Of a stretch of DNA of 64,000 bases, positions 1 to 8,080 are shown in pieces. This stretch comes from Clostridiaceae bacterium (GTDB taxonomy: Bacteria; Bacillota; Clostridia; Lachnospirales; Lachnospiraceae): the NCBI GenBank assembly GCA_910574345.1, contig CAJSZV010000007.1, forward strand, positions 1 through 64,000. The letters run 5' to 3'. Under the pieces are notes generated by a model. That model did not search any database and was not told the DNA's origin. It saw nothing but the letters and a program-made list of their open reading frames with translations. How positions within the stretch are numbered: the first letter of the stretch is position 1; every line of letters begins with the position of its first letter. The translations under genes and the position numbers were made by a program.

Positions 1-40
1 GAAGGCAATAAATTACCAAAGAGTAAAACGAGAGGAAAAT

Positions 41-77
41 ACGCTGTACAGCCTATAAAATAAGGGCTATACAGCGT
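41..77 (+). terminator. hairpin, probable terminator of a gene left of the window
   Basis: A 13-base arm at 41-53 (ACGCTGTACAGCC) pairs with 65-77 (GGCTATACAGCGT) with one mismatch around an 11-base loop. It is followed by TTTCTCTGTCTTG, a weak U-rich tract. No gene is visible before it, so it most likely ends a transcript that enters from outside the window. The stretch 78-198 shows nothing else recognisable. Confidence 0.5.
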
Positions 78-198
78 TTCTCTGTCTTGTAAACTGTCAA
101 AGACGGGATTATACATCAGATTTAAGAGTTGCGCCACTTACTGTTCACAGTATCTTTCCCTCATCTGCTTGACGGTGATTTTACATTCGATTATAATT

Positions 199-293
199 TA
201 TATGATGCCAGGGTCAAAAGGTCATGTATGAAATGCGGAGCAATTCGTTGGCATCAGGGGTCAAAAAACCTTTTGACCCCAACATCATTTATA
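199..293. repeat. MITE-like intergenic repeat with imperfect inverted ends
   Basis: The left end (199-221, containing ATGATGCCAGGGTCAAAAGG) is an imperfect inverted copy of the right end (269-293, CCTTTTGACCCCAACATCAT). Inside lies a perfect 10-bp hairpin, GGGGTCAAAA (257-266) with TTTTGACCCC (271-280). Related ATGATG...GTCAAAAG sequences occur before coaX (about 6265) and before ychF (about 28900), so this looks like one member of a dispersed family. Confidence 0.5.
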
Positions 294-349
294 TAATGCT
301 GATCCAATTATGACAGCAGCATAAAACTGTGAAAGGAGAACCAATTATC

Positions 350-679
350 ATGAGCATTTTTTTAAATCATATTGCCCTCAATGTAAAAGATTTTGACTGG
401 TATGAACATTTCTTCCGCACGGTATGCAACATGAGCATTTACCGGGAAGACGGCGTAAGCCCCCATCGGAAAATCTGGTTTTCAGAAGGAATCCAGTTAA
501 ACGAAACCACAGAGGAGCTGCCTGTAAAAGGGATTTATGACCATGTGGGATTTCATGCGGAAGATGTGGCCGGGTTTGTCAATGCCGCCAAAGCCGCTGG
601 CTGCAGTGACGTCCCCGGAAAAGCCCATTGGTTCATGCTCCCCAACGGTGTGAAGGTTGAGGTAAAATGTTACTCTTAG
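350..679 (+). CDS. VOC-superfamily (glyoxalase/bleomycin-resistance fold) small protein
   Basis: This 109-residue protein begins MSIFLNHIALNVKD and ends LPNGVKVEVKCYS. The opening 'HIALNVKDFDWYEHFF' and the later 'YDHVGFHAEDVAGFVNAAKAAG' are the two half-motifs of the VOC beta-alpha-beta fold, and the length suits a one-domain VOC protein. The ATG at 350 is preferred over the GTG at 329 because the ribosome site AAAGGAG lies at 332-338. Metal-ligand positions of the family are partly visible (His near the N-terminus, Glu in VEVK). The substrate cannot be told. It stands alone, behind a repeat element and before broken genes, so it may be an accessory gene. Confidence 0.75.
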   Translation: MSIFLNHIALNVKDFDWYEHFFRTVCNMSIYREDGVSPHRKIWFSEGIQLNETTEELPVKGIYDHVGFHAEDVAGFVNAAKAAGCSDVPGKAHWFMLPNGVKVEVKCYS

Positions 680-752
680 TCCTTAATGCTATGTAAGCTG
701 CCCATCAAATAATCAGGAGTTGATCACAGATAATGACTGACTATTGTAGAAA

Positions 753-1112
753 TTGTTCGCGGAGAATCAAATAATTGTAAAAACTCTTATGGCCTTTGCC
801 AACACCCAGAGTGGGCAGCTCATCATAGACGTAGATGATAAGACACGAAATGTTGTCGGCGTGGATATGGATTCTGTCTTTCACGTCACGGACAGTATTG
901 CAAATACAGCCTCAGACTCTTGTACCCCTCAGATTGTACCTGGTATTACATTTCAGACAGTTAACGGAAAAGCCGTGGTTGTCGCCAGCCTGCAGTATAT
1001 GCATACTTTTTCTGTGACGAAAAACACGCGGAGTGATTGGAAAATCCACATGAAAGGTCGGATCCTGTTTTCCTGGCTTATGTATGTATTTTCCGGATGC
1101 CTGCCAAGATAA
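753..1112 (+). pseudogene. fragment of an AlbA_2/Schlafen-type putative DNA-binding protein
   Basis: Residues 10-80 read 'KTLMAFANTQSGQLIIDVDDKT...VVGVD...SIANTASDSCTPQIVPGITFQTVNGKAVVVASLQ'. This is the core of the AlbA_2 domain (former AAA_4, divergent Schlafen type) that begins many clostridial accessory regulators. The usual start of the domain (ExxxxEFK) is missing, no credible start codon or ribosome site is present (the frame opens at TTG), and similarity stops near base 1000. Such proteins are normally 400 or more residues. This is therefore an internal fragment truncated at both ends. The tail from about 1040 to 1112 is unrelated sequence antisense to an integrase remnant. Confidence 0.65.
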
Positions 1113-1228
1113 TTCCGGATGAAGTTTTCGGTTTTATCCTTGAGAGACACTTGTCTGGCCTTATTTCCTTTTCTACGCAAAGTAATAACAGGCGCCTTTT
1201 TAATCCTTATATCCTTTATCTCAACCAA
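1074..1228 (-). pseudogene. remnant of a tyrosine recombinase (phage/transposon integrase)
   Basis: On the minus strand the frame reads 'VEIKDIRIKKAPVITL' then 'RRKGNKARQVSLKDKT'. This matches the stretch of tyrosine site-specific recombinases in which 'L..DI......I...GKGNKxRxVPL' follows the first catalytic arginine. Neither the catalytic Arg before it nor the HxxR...Y after it is in frame, so it is only a fragment. It lies back to back with the AlbA_2 fragment, which suggests the relic of an integrated element. The call rests on one conserved stretch. Confidence 0.5.
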
Positions 1229-1432
1229 CCTCTGGTTTCTTATACTTATGGCACATCTCTTTTTGGTTTCAAGTCAATCCAGATATTCCAGAATAAGCTG
1301 GCAGGTAATAGGGAAAATCAGCTTTCTTCATATGCACCCCCTTCTGGTATTACATCATGAAATACTGCTTCCATTATCCTGACAATCCCCGGATAAAGCT
1401 CTGAGATTAGAAAATTATAGAGTTATTTAGGA

Positions 1433-1993
1433 TTGTTTTTAGATGAGGATTATTATGACAAAGCATATACTACACTTCACCCATTACTTCAAATGAAAAG
1501 TAACAATATAGAAATAGAATATAAACTACTTGATGCAGGTCTCTATTTAATATTATCTCATAGATATACAGCTGATGATATTAATATTATTTGGGATAGA
1601 TATGAAAAAATAATAACACAATTAGAAAATGATATAAACAATGTCATTAAGACAATCGTTTCTGCACAAAGCCAAAAGGCCCACCTGCTATATGCAAAAC
1701 AAACAGGTGGACTTTTTCATGTTTTTAGAGATTTTAGTATATGGGTTAAATATTTCCTAATTCACTTTCATGTTACCAATGTCTTTAAATACAACGGTAG
1801 TGAATGTTTATCCGTCCTCACTATCGGAGCAGTATGCGAATTGGCTTCACAAACTGGAAATTATAAATATCTTATATATTCTTTAATCTTTGAAAGCCAA
1901 TATTCTTTGTTATCTGTACTGAAATCGATTATGTTCACTGTGTACCATCCTCCATATTCTGATTTATCCAGTTCTATCAACTTGAATTTATGA
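1433..1993 (+). pseudogene. AT-rich open frame, probably a C-terminal gene fragment running past its terminator
   Basis: The frame has a TTG start without a ribosome site. Its first 80 residues ('DEDYYDKAYTTLHPLL...DINIIWDRYEKIITQLENDIN') look like a genuine helical, AT-rich protein end. The frame then runs straight through a strong hairpin terminator (1674-1717), so what follows is probably not part of the same gene. On the opposite strand, from about 1990 to 1861, another short protein-like frame is visible ('LIELDKSEYGGWYTVNIIDF', ending in TAA). I do not recognise either. The base composition differs sharply from prfC and coaBC, in line with decayed accessory DNA. Confidence 0.4.
1674..1717. 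terminator. bidirectional hairpin terminator
   Basis: AAAAGG at 1674-1679 and CCACCTG at 1681-1687 pair with CAGGTGG at 1704-1710 and CTTTTT at 1712-1717. Both strands end in a run of T. The hairpin sits inside an open frame, which argues that the frame is a chimera of decayed genes. Confidence 0.65.
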
Positions 1994-2470
1994 ATTTTCC
2001 ATAATCAATTCTTTGCACTTCCATTCTTCATCAAGAATACAATATTTTGTTGTATCAGGGACTGCATCTCTAAAACCGACTGATTTATAACAGTAATAAG
2101 CCGGAAGATTATTCTCAAAAACACCCAATGATACTTTTTTTGCTCCATATATTTCAAATGCAAATTTTAGACCTAGCCGGAGCATAGCTTTTCCATAGCC
2201 TTTTCCTCTTTTGTAAGGATTTAGAATAACAAATCCAAAGCGTAATTCGTCCAATGATTCATCAGGGTTCCTTAGTGTAAAAAAGCCAACAATTCCTGTT
2301 TCATCAAATGCGGTAAACGGCATTAGAGATTCACCAAAGCAAAATTCTTTTTGTGTTATGGGGTAATTACCGAGTATACCCGCTGTCCATTGATAAAATG
2401 ATTTTTCTTCTTGACACCACGATAATATCGTATCTGCATCCGAAGCTTTATATGGTCTTATTCTAATCAT
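1988..2470 (-). CDS. GNAT-family N-acetyltransferase
   Basis: This 160-residue protein begins MIRIRPYKASDADTILSW. It has the GNAT fold in order: N-terminal beta1-alpha1 ('RPYKASDAD'), the central strand 'ELRFGFVILNPYKRGKGYGKAMLRLGL' with the acetyl-CoA pyrophosphate motif R-G-K-G-Y-G (Q/RxxGxG/A type), and the C-terminal 'NLPAYYCYKSVGF' characteristic of the RimJ/RimL-like and small-molecule branch. The ribosome site GAGGG lies ahead of the ATG. The acceptor substrate is unknown. It is a single gene, convergent with the AT-rich fragment and itself AT-rich, so it is probably part of the same acquired patch. Confidence 0.85.
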   Translation of the reverse strand: MIRIRPYKASDADTILSWCQEEKSFYQWTAGILGNYPITQKEFCFGESLMPFTAFDETGIVGFFTLRNPDESLDELRFGFVILNPYKRGKGYGKAMLRLGLKFAFEIYGAKKVSLGVFENNLPAYYCYKSVGFRDAVPDTTKYCILDEEWKCKELIMENS

Positions 2471-2642
2471 ATGTTTTCCCTCACAAATTCTAATTGAACA
2501 AAAACTCTGTGCAGTGGCCTGCCAAGGTTGCAGCGCAGTTTTTATGTTCCTCTAAATAAAAAGCAGTGAGAAATCTTCCGCAATGAAGCGGAAAACGTAA
2601 CCTGCGGGAAAGAACCATTCAGTTGTATTGCGCCAATGTCAG

Positions 2643-3026
2643 TTACTTCCTCTGCTGTATTGAAGAACCCGCCTCTGAACTTACACTTGTTGACTCTTCT
2701 TTTTTTCTTCTCGGCTTTTTGGGTTTTGGCGCTGGCAATTCGTCATACATATTTTTGAACAATTTTGTCAGCAATTCTTTATCATCCACATCCTCAACCA
2801 GAAGCATATCTTTGGCTCCTTTATAGGGAGGTTCAAGGGGAGCCTGGGGAAGAAGGGTCCTGGCTGCCTGAACCGGTTTTACAAGAAGCCTGTCATCACA
2901 GATATAGGCCGCGATTTTTCCCCCGTAGTAAATGATGTATTCTCCCATCATGGAACGGTGGGTAATATCGTCTAATTGATTTAATTGGTCTAATACGAAA
3001 TTTAAATATTCTTTGGTTGTTGCCAT
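2643..3026 (-). CDS. TfoX/Sxy N-terminal domain protein
   Basis: This 127-residue protein begins MATTKEYLNFVLDQLNQL. Residues 1-95 match the TfoX_N domain: 'ITHRSMMGEYIIYYGGKIAAYICDDRLLVKPV' followed by 'EPPYKGAKDMLLVEDVDD'. It lacks the C-terminal TfoX domain found in the gammaproteobacterial competence regulators; stand-alone N-domain proteins are common in Firmicutes and their role is not known. The tail (96-127) is lysine-, proline- and serine-rich and probably disordered. A strong AGGAGG precedes the ATG. It lies 250 bases downstream of prfC on the same strand, separated by three hairpins. Confidence 0.85.
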   Translation of the reverse strand: MATTKEYLNFVLDQLNQLDDITHRSMMGEYIIYYGGKIAAYICDDRLLVKPVQAARTLLPQAPLEPPYKGAKDMLLVEDVDDKELLTKLFKNMYDELPAPKPKKPRRKKEESTSVSSEAGSSIQQRK

Positions 3027-3152
3027 GGGGACCTCCTGATTTCTTTATGCTTTCTTTATGCTTTCTTCTCTTATGGATTCTCGCTTGATTTCACCTTGGC
3101 AAAATGCTATGATGAGTTCGAATTGGCTCTTCCCGCGGCTCCGCCATGCTGA

Positions 3153-3264
3153 CAACTGCTGAACCTTTCGGTTCAGCAGTTGGACGGCTGTCGCCGTATA
3201 GGGAAACAGGTTCTCTCTCCGTCCAGTGAGCAAGCTCCCTGGACGGAGAGAGAACCTGTTTCCC
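3153..3264. repeat. three consecutive perfect hairpins between prfC and the TfoX-N gene
   Basis: Three inverted repeats follow one another. The first is a 13-bp stem at 3153-3165/3170-3182 with loop TTTC (GAAA tetraloop on the minus-strand RNA). The second is a small 5-bp stem at 3184-3188/3193-3197. The third is a perfect 26-bp stem at 3201-3226/3239-3264 whose 12-base loop contains a further GAGC/GCTC pair. There is no T-run, so this is not a classic terminator. It may be a REP/BIME-like element or an mRNA processing or stability structure of the prfC transcript. Confidence 0.6.
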
Positions 3265-3274
3265 TGCATGGCTC

Positions 3275-4867
3275 CTAGTTACGACCAAAGTCTCCCATCT
3301 TCAGCCCTGGGTTTCGGTCTTGGACCATGCCGATGCTCCAGCTATTTACGAATAATAACAGCGGATTGTCCTTCAGATCCTTGATCCTCTTCATGTCGGA
3401 TGTGCCCTGGATCTTGGATACGTCGATCTCTTCTTTGTTCTCTACCCATCGGATGTATTCATAGGGCAGTTTTTCCAGTTTTACTTCTACGTTGTATTCA
3501 CTTTCCAGACGGTATGTCAATACCTCGAACTGCAGCTCTCCTACTACACCTACGATGATCTCTTCCATCCCTGTGTTGAACTCCTGGAAGATTTGGATGG
3601 CACCTTCCTGGGCGATCTGGTTGACGCCTTTGATGAACTGTTTGCGCTTCATGGTGTCTATCTGACGGACCCTGGCGAAATGTTCGGGGGCGAAGGTGGG
3701 GATTCCTTCATACTGGAACTTCTGATTGGAAGAACACAGCGTATCGCCGATGGAAAAAATACCGGGGTCAAAGACTCCGATGATGTCTCCTGCATAGGCT
3801 TCCTCCACGATCTTCCGATCCTGGGCCATGAGCTGCTGGGGCTGGGAGAGGCGGATCTTCTTGCCGCCCTGGACATGATTCACCTCCATGCCTGCATCGA
3901 ATTTCCCCGATACAATGCGCATAAATGCAATGCGGTCCCTGTGGGCCTTGTTCATGTTGGCCTGGATTTTGAACACAAAGGCGGAAAAATCCTCCTTGAA
4001 CGGGTCCACTTCTCCTGTGGTGGTCTTTCTTGCAAGAGGCGATGTGGTCATCTGGAGAAAATGCTGCAAAAAGGTCTCCACTCCGAAGTTCGTCAGAGCA
4101 GAACCAAAAAATACAGGGGACAGATTGCCCTGCCGCACTCTTTCCAAGTCAAACTCGTCCGCCGCTCCGTCCAAAAGTTCGATCTCATCCAACAGCTGGG
4201 CATGGTAATCCTGGCCGATGACAGCGTCCACATCCGCCCCTTCCACATCGAAAGTCCGGGAAGCCACTTCCTTTTGCCCGCCCATGGCCGCCGTAAATGT
4301 GGTGATCTGTCTCTTCTCCCTGTCGTAGACGCCTTTGAAATTCTTGCCGCAGCCGATGGGCCAGTTGATGGGACAGGTGCGGATTCCAAGGACATTCTCA
4401 ATATCATCCATGAGTTCAAAAGGATCCCTGGCCTCACGGTCCATCTTGTTGATAAAGGTGAAGATGGGAATCCCCCTCATGACACAGACTTTAAACAGTT
4501 TGATGGTCTGGGCTTCCACACCCTTGGAGCCGTCGATAACCATGACTGCACTGTCCGCTGCCATAAGAGTCCGGTAAGTATCCTCCGAGAAATCCTGGTG
4601 GCCCGGCGTGTCCAGGATATTAATGCAATAGCCGTCATATTCAAACTGCATGACGGATGAAGTGACCGAGATTCCTCTCTCTTTCTCGATCTCCATCCAG
4701 TCCGACACCGCATGCTTGGTGGCCTTTCTTCCCTTTACCGTGCCTGCCAGGTTAATGGCGCCGCCGTAGAGAAGGAATTTCTCCGTTAAGGTGGTCTTGC
4801 CGGCATCGGGGTGAGATATGATGGCAAATGTTCTTCGTTTTTTGATTTCTTCTGCTATGGTTGACAA
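3275..4867 (-). CDS. prfC: peptide chain release factor 3
   Basis: A cytosolic GTPase of 530 residues that recycles RF1/RF2 from the ribosome after termination. All G-motifs are present: P-loop 'SHPDAGKTT' near residue 18, switch regions with 'ERGISVTSS', 'DTPGHQDFSEDTYRTL' (G3), and 'NKMDRE' (G4). The 'GCGKNFKGVYD' and 'FAPEHFARVRQIDTMKRKQF' segments separate RF3 from EF-G. Length equals that of the family (about 525-530). The start is a TTG with GGAGG seven bases ahead. It is the only gene of its transcript that I recognise, followed by large hairpins. Nothing is missing. Confidence 0.97.
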   Translation of the reverse strand: MSTIAEEIKKRRTFAIISHPDAGKTTLTEKFLLYGGAINLAGTVKGRKATKHAVSDWMEIEKERGISVTSSVMQFEYDGYCINILDTPGHQDFSEDTYRTLMAADSAVMVIDGSKGVEAQTIKLFKVCVMRGIPIFTFINKMDREARDPFELMDDIENVLGIRTCPINWPIGCGKNFKGVYDREKRQITTFTAAMGGQKEVASRTFDVEGADVDAVIGQDYHAQLLDEIELLDGAADEFDLERVRQGNLSPVFFGSALTNFGVETFLQHFLQMTTSPLARKTTTGEVDPFKEDFSAFVFKIQANMNKAHRDRIAFMRIVSGKFDAGMEVNHVQGGKKIRLSQPQQLMAQDRKIVEEAYAGDIIGVFDPGIFSIGDTLCSSNQKFQYEGIPTFAPEHFARVRQIDTMKRKQFIKGVNQIAQEGAIQIFQEFNTGMEEIIVGVVGELQFEVLTYRLESEYNVEVKLEKLPYEYIRWVENKEEIDVSKIQGTSDMKRIKDLKDNPLLLFVNSWSIGMVQDRNPGLKMGDFGRN

Positions 4868-4993
4868 AATAATTCCTCCGATTCGTTTAAATGCCTAATT
4901 ATTGTAGTATTAATCGGGCTTTGCGTCAAGATAAAAACTGGGGCACCGGAATTTTCCCTTTTTCGGCGCCGCCCTTTCACTTAAAAAGAACTG

Positions 4994-6193
4994 TCAGACA
5001 TCAATCTGAGGATAACAGATCTTTGTCAGAAGTTTATCCGCCACCTCTTCCTTACTCATCTTTTCAAGGGCAGTCTCTTTGTCCTTTGTAATCAATGTCA
5101 CCACATTGGTATCTGTGCCGAACCCGGCCCCCTGGACTCTCAGGCTGTTGGCCGCCACCATATCCAGATTCTTCTTTAACAGTTTCGCCCTGGAGTTCTC
5201 CGCCAAGTTCTCGGTCTCCATGGAGAATCCGCACAGGAATTGTCCCTCCCTCTTATGCTGTCCTAAATACGCAAGAATATCGTCGGTGCGCTCCAGGTCC
5301 AGACTCAGTTTCCCGTCCTTTTTCTTCATCTTCTCCTGAGAAACCTTTGCCGGACGATAATCCGCCACTGCTGCCGCCTTGATAATAATATCCTGGTCCC
5401 GGCTGACGGAAGTGACCGCCTCAAACATGTCCCTGGCGCTCTCCACCGGCATAACTTTTACAAACCTGGGTTTCTCTATATCCGTTGGACCTGTCACAAG
5501 AATCACAGAGGCCCCCCGGCAGGCAGCCACTTTGGCTATGGCATATCCCATCTTTCCCGTAGAGTGATTGGTCAGAAACCGGACGGGGTCCAGGGCCTCC
5601 CTGGTAGGTCCCGCCGTGACAAGAATCTTCTTTCCCGTCAGGTCTTTCTCATATCCGATCTCATGGATGATATAATCCAGAAGAACCGAGGGCTCCGGCA
5701 TCTTTCCCGCCCCTGTATCGCCGCAGGCCAGATACCCTACTGCCGGATCGATGACATGTATTCCGTAGGAGGCGCACAGCTTCAGATTATCCTGAGTGAC
5801 AGGATTCTCATACATCTGGGTATTCATGGCCGGAGAAATGTACTTGGGACACCTGCAGGCCAGAAAGGTAGTGGTCAGCATATCATCCGCCAGACCATGA
5901 ACCGCCTTGGCGATGACATTGGCCGTAGCCGGAGCCAGCATAAAAATATCTGCCTTCTTGGCCAGTGCCACGTGTTCCACACTGAACTCAAAATTCCGGT
6001 CAAAGGTATCCACCAGGCATTTATTTCCCGTAAGGCTTTCAAATGTCACAGGCGTAATAAACTCCGTGGCATTCCTTGTCATAATCACCTGCACATCTGC
6101 ATGAAGCTTTTTCAGGCTGCTGGCAAGATATGCGATCTTATATGCCGCAATGCTGCCGCTGACTCCAAGCACTACCGTCTTTCCCTTTAACAT
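4994..6193 (-). CDS. coaBC: bifunctional phosphopantothenoylcysteine decarboxylase / phosphopantothenate-cysteine ligase
   Basis: A 399-residue enzyme that joins 4'-phosphopantothenate to cysteine (CoaB, C-terminal half) and decarboxylates the product (CoaC, N-terminal half) in coenzyme A synthesis. The N-half shows the flavoprotein motif 'GVSGSIAAYK', the active-site His in 'VEHVALAKKADIFMLAPATAN', and 'PAMNTQMYENP'. The C-half shows 'ILVTAGPTREALDPVRFLTNHSTGKMGYA' and 'KAAAVADYRP'. The second ATG (6193) is chosen because GGAGGG directly abuts the first ATG (6199) and is spaced six bases from the second. It is divergent from coaX, which encodes an earlier step of the same pathway. Confidence 0.96.
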   Translation of the reverse strand: MLKGKTVVLGVSGSIAAYKIAYLASSLKKLHADVQVIMTRNATEFITPVTFESLTGNKCLVDTFDRNFEFSVEHVALAKKADIFMLAPATANVIAKAVHGLADDMLTTTFLACRCPKYISPAMNTQMYENPVTQDNLKLCASYGIHVIDPAVGYLACGDTGAGKMPEPSVLLDYIIHEIGYEKDLTGKKILVTAGPTREALDPVRFLTNHSTGKMGYAIAKVAACRGASVILVTGPTDIEKPRFVKVMPVESARDMFEAVTSVSRDQDIIIKAAAVADYRPAKVSQEKMKKKDGKLSLDLERTDDILAYLGQHKREGQFLCGFSMETENLAENSRAKLLKKNLDMVAANSLRVQGAGFGTDTNVVTLITKDKETALEKMSKEEVADKLLTKICYPQIDV

Positions 6194-6258
6194 ATCCATC
6201 CCTCCGCTCCTTGTCTTTTTCCCAAAACTGTGGTAATCTGTTACTCAGTATATCATGA

Positions 6259-6284
6259 TATAATGATGGGGTCAAAAGATATTT
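6259..6284 (+). repeat. copy of the ATGATG..GGTCAAAAG leader motif before coaX
   Basis: TATAAT (6259-6264), which could serve as a -10 element, runs into GATGGGGTCAAAAG and then a short hairpin in which GGTCAAAA is mirrored by TTTTGGCC. The sequence resembles the repeat at 199-293 and the one near 28900. No good -35 hexamer is visible 17 bases upstream. Confidence 0.35.
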
Positions 6285-6343
6285 TGGCCTCTGTGATACA
6301 CATAACACTTCCTCAATCCTCTATTCAGAAAGGAGCCCCTCAT

Positions 6344-7117
6344 ATGATTTTAGCCATCGACATGGGCAACACCAACATTGTCATCGGAGCCATTGACCAT
6401 AAAAAAACGTACTTTGTGGAACGGGTCACCACCAATCACGGCAAGACGGATTTGGAATACGCCGTCAACATTAAAAGCGTTCTGGATATCCACGGCATCC
6501 CTCTGTCTCAGATCACCGGAGGGATCATCTCCTCCGTGGTTCCTCCATTAAACATGACTTTAAAGTCCGCCATCAAAAAGATCTTCGGCTTTGAACCTAT
6601 GCTTGTGGGCTCCGGCATGAAAACCGGCATAAACATCCTCATGGACAACCCGAAAACCGTGGGCGCCGACATGATCGTAGATGCCGTGGCCGCCATCAAA
6701 GATTACCCCTGCCCCATTATCGTCATTGACATGGGCACCGCCACCACCATGAGCGTAGTGGATTCTTCCGGCAATTACATTGGAGGAGTCATTCTTCCCG
6801 GTCTTAAAGTGTCCCTTGATTCCCTAAGCAGCAAGACGGCACAACTCCCTTACATCAGCCTTGACATGCCGGGCAGCGTCATCGGAAAGAATACCATCGA
6901 CTGTATGCGCTCCGGTATCATGTACGGCAACGCTGCCATGATTGACGGCATTATCGACCGCATGGAGGCGGAGCTTGGCATGAAGGCCTCTGTGGTAGCA
7001 ACCGGCGGGCTGGCACGTTTCATCACTCCCCTTTGCAGGCACCACATTTCCTATGAAGACGATCTTCTCCTAAAGGGTCTTCTGATCCTGTATGATAAAA
7101 ACTGCAGGACCGCTTAA
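6344..7117 (+). CDS. coaX: type III pantothenate kinase
   Basis: A 257-residue kinase that phosphorylates pantothenate, the first step of coenzyme A synthesis; type III enzymes need a monovalent cation and are not feedback-inhibited by CoA. It shows the ASKHA fold motifs 'LAIDMGNTNIVIGAI' (phosphate 1), 'GADMIVDAVAAI', 'IVIDMGTATTMSVVD' (phosphate 2), 'GGVILPGL' and 'ATGGLARFI' (adenosine). The ATG at 6344 follows AAAGGAG at the right distance; an upstream in-frame extension to 6230 has no ribosome site and would exceed the family length. It is divergent from coaBC, so the two CoA genes share a 150-bp control region. Confidence 0.96.
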   Translation: MILAIDMGNTNIVIGAIDHKKTYFVERVTTNHGKTDLEYAVNIKSVLDIHGIPLSQITGGIISSVVPPLNMTLKSAIKKIFGFEPMLVGSGMKTGINILMDNPKTVGADMIVDAVAAIKDYPCPIIVIDMGTATTMSVVDSSGNYIGGVILPGLKVSLDSLSSKTAQLPYISLDMPGSVIGKNTIDCMRSGIMYGNAAMIDGIIDRMEAELGMKASVVATGGLARFITPLCRHHISYEDDLLLKGLLILYDKNCRTA

Positions 7118-7255
7118 ATGATGGCAGTCAGCAGCGGCAATTTTTATCCGCCTTCTGCATGACTGCAATCTTATGACACATCCGCCGGATTACATCCATG
7201 TCATGTACTCTTCCATGCTGCAGCCCCTTCCTTTTCCATTTTTCTTCTGTCCATA

Positions 7256-8080
7256 TTACAGCCCATTTAGATTGTCCTCTCTCGTATCCAGCCAGTCTCT
7301 CAATCCATCTGCCGCCATATTGATGCTGAGAGACAGAAACACCATGCAAAGGCCCGGAGCCAGAATGAGCAGAGGCCGCTGGCGGACATACTGCCTGGCA
7401 TCGCTGATCATAATGCCCCAGTCAGGGGCGGGCGGCGAAAGACCCAGACCCAGAAAACTCATGGAAGCCACAGTGATCACATTCCCGGCAACCCGCGTGG
7501 CAAATACTACGCAGACCATTCCCAGCAGATTGGGGGCAAGATGAAGAAAGAGAATCCTCAGATGACCTGCTCCCACAGTCTTTAATCCATCCACAAAGCT
7601 TTCCTCCTTAAGCTTCATGACTTCCCCCCGGACAATACGCGAAAACCCGGCCCAGGAGTTCAGGACAATGGCAATGATCATGCTTTTCACCCCCTGACCC
7701 AGAAGGCCCGCCACGGCGATCATCAGGGTCAGGCCGGGCAAGCCCTGAAAAATGTTGGACAGGATTGTGATGACAAGATCCGTGCCTCCTCCGAAATACC
7801 CGGCAAAAAGCCCCAGAAGAAATCCAAACATCAGGGAAAGAGCCGTGGCGGCCACAGCTAAAAGAATGGACTGACGGCCTCCGTAAAGAGTGCGGCTCAA
7901 AAGATCCCGGCCAATGTTGTCCGTTCCCAGAAGATGCTCCATAGACGGCCCTTCCAGGGCTCTTCCCAAATCTGAAGCCAAAGGATCATAAGGGGCAATC
8001 ACTGGTGCCAGAATGCTGGAGAAAAGGATTGCCGTCAGCATGAACAGGGCAAGCTTTGTCTTTCCGCTTCTATTCCTCAC
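7256..8080 (-). CDS. ABC transporter permease, NikC/DppC family
   Basis: A 274-residue inner-membrane subunit of a family 5 (peptide/nickel) importer. The N-terminal helix is followed by 'PYDPLASDLGRALEGPSMEHLLGTDNIGRDLLSRTLYGGR', the OppC_N signature. The binding-protein-dependent transport (EAA) loop is 'VRGEVMKLKEESFVDGLKTVGAGHLRILFLHLAPNL'. Five to six hydrophobic segments can be seen. The start is GTG overlapping the stop of the upstream permease (GTGA), so the genes are translationally coupled. No ATP-binding subunit gene follows; the next gene downstream is the convergent coaX, only 139 bases away. Confidence 0.9.
   Translation of the reverse strand: MRNRSGKTKLALFMLTAILFSSILAPVIAPYDPLASDLGRALEGPSMEHLLGTDNIGRDLLSRTLYGGRQSILLAVAATALSLMFGFLLGLFAGYFGGGTDLVITILSNIFQGLPGLTLMIAVAGLLGQGVKSMIIAIVLNSWAGFSRIVRGEVMKLKEESFVDGLKTVGAGHLRILFLHLAPNLLGMVCVVFATRVAGNVITVASMSFLGLGLSPPAPDWGIMISDARQYVRQRPLLILAPGLCMVFLSLSINMAADGLRDWLDTREDNLNGL

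Noticed and set aside
3593-4660. 355-codon open frame antisense to prfC
   Set aside because: It lies wholly inside a conserved gene, its protein shows no family resemblance, and it has no ribosome site; long antisense frames are common opposite GC-balanced codon usage.
5564-6190. 208-codon frame antisense to coaBC
   Set aside because: Mirror of a conserved gene; low-complexity residues without a fold pattern or ribosome site.
7129-7170. inverted repeat after coaX as a terminator
   Set aside because: GCAGTCA/TGACTGC pair across a long loop without a proper T-run, so I did not call it.
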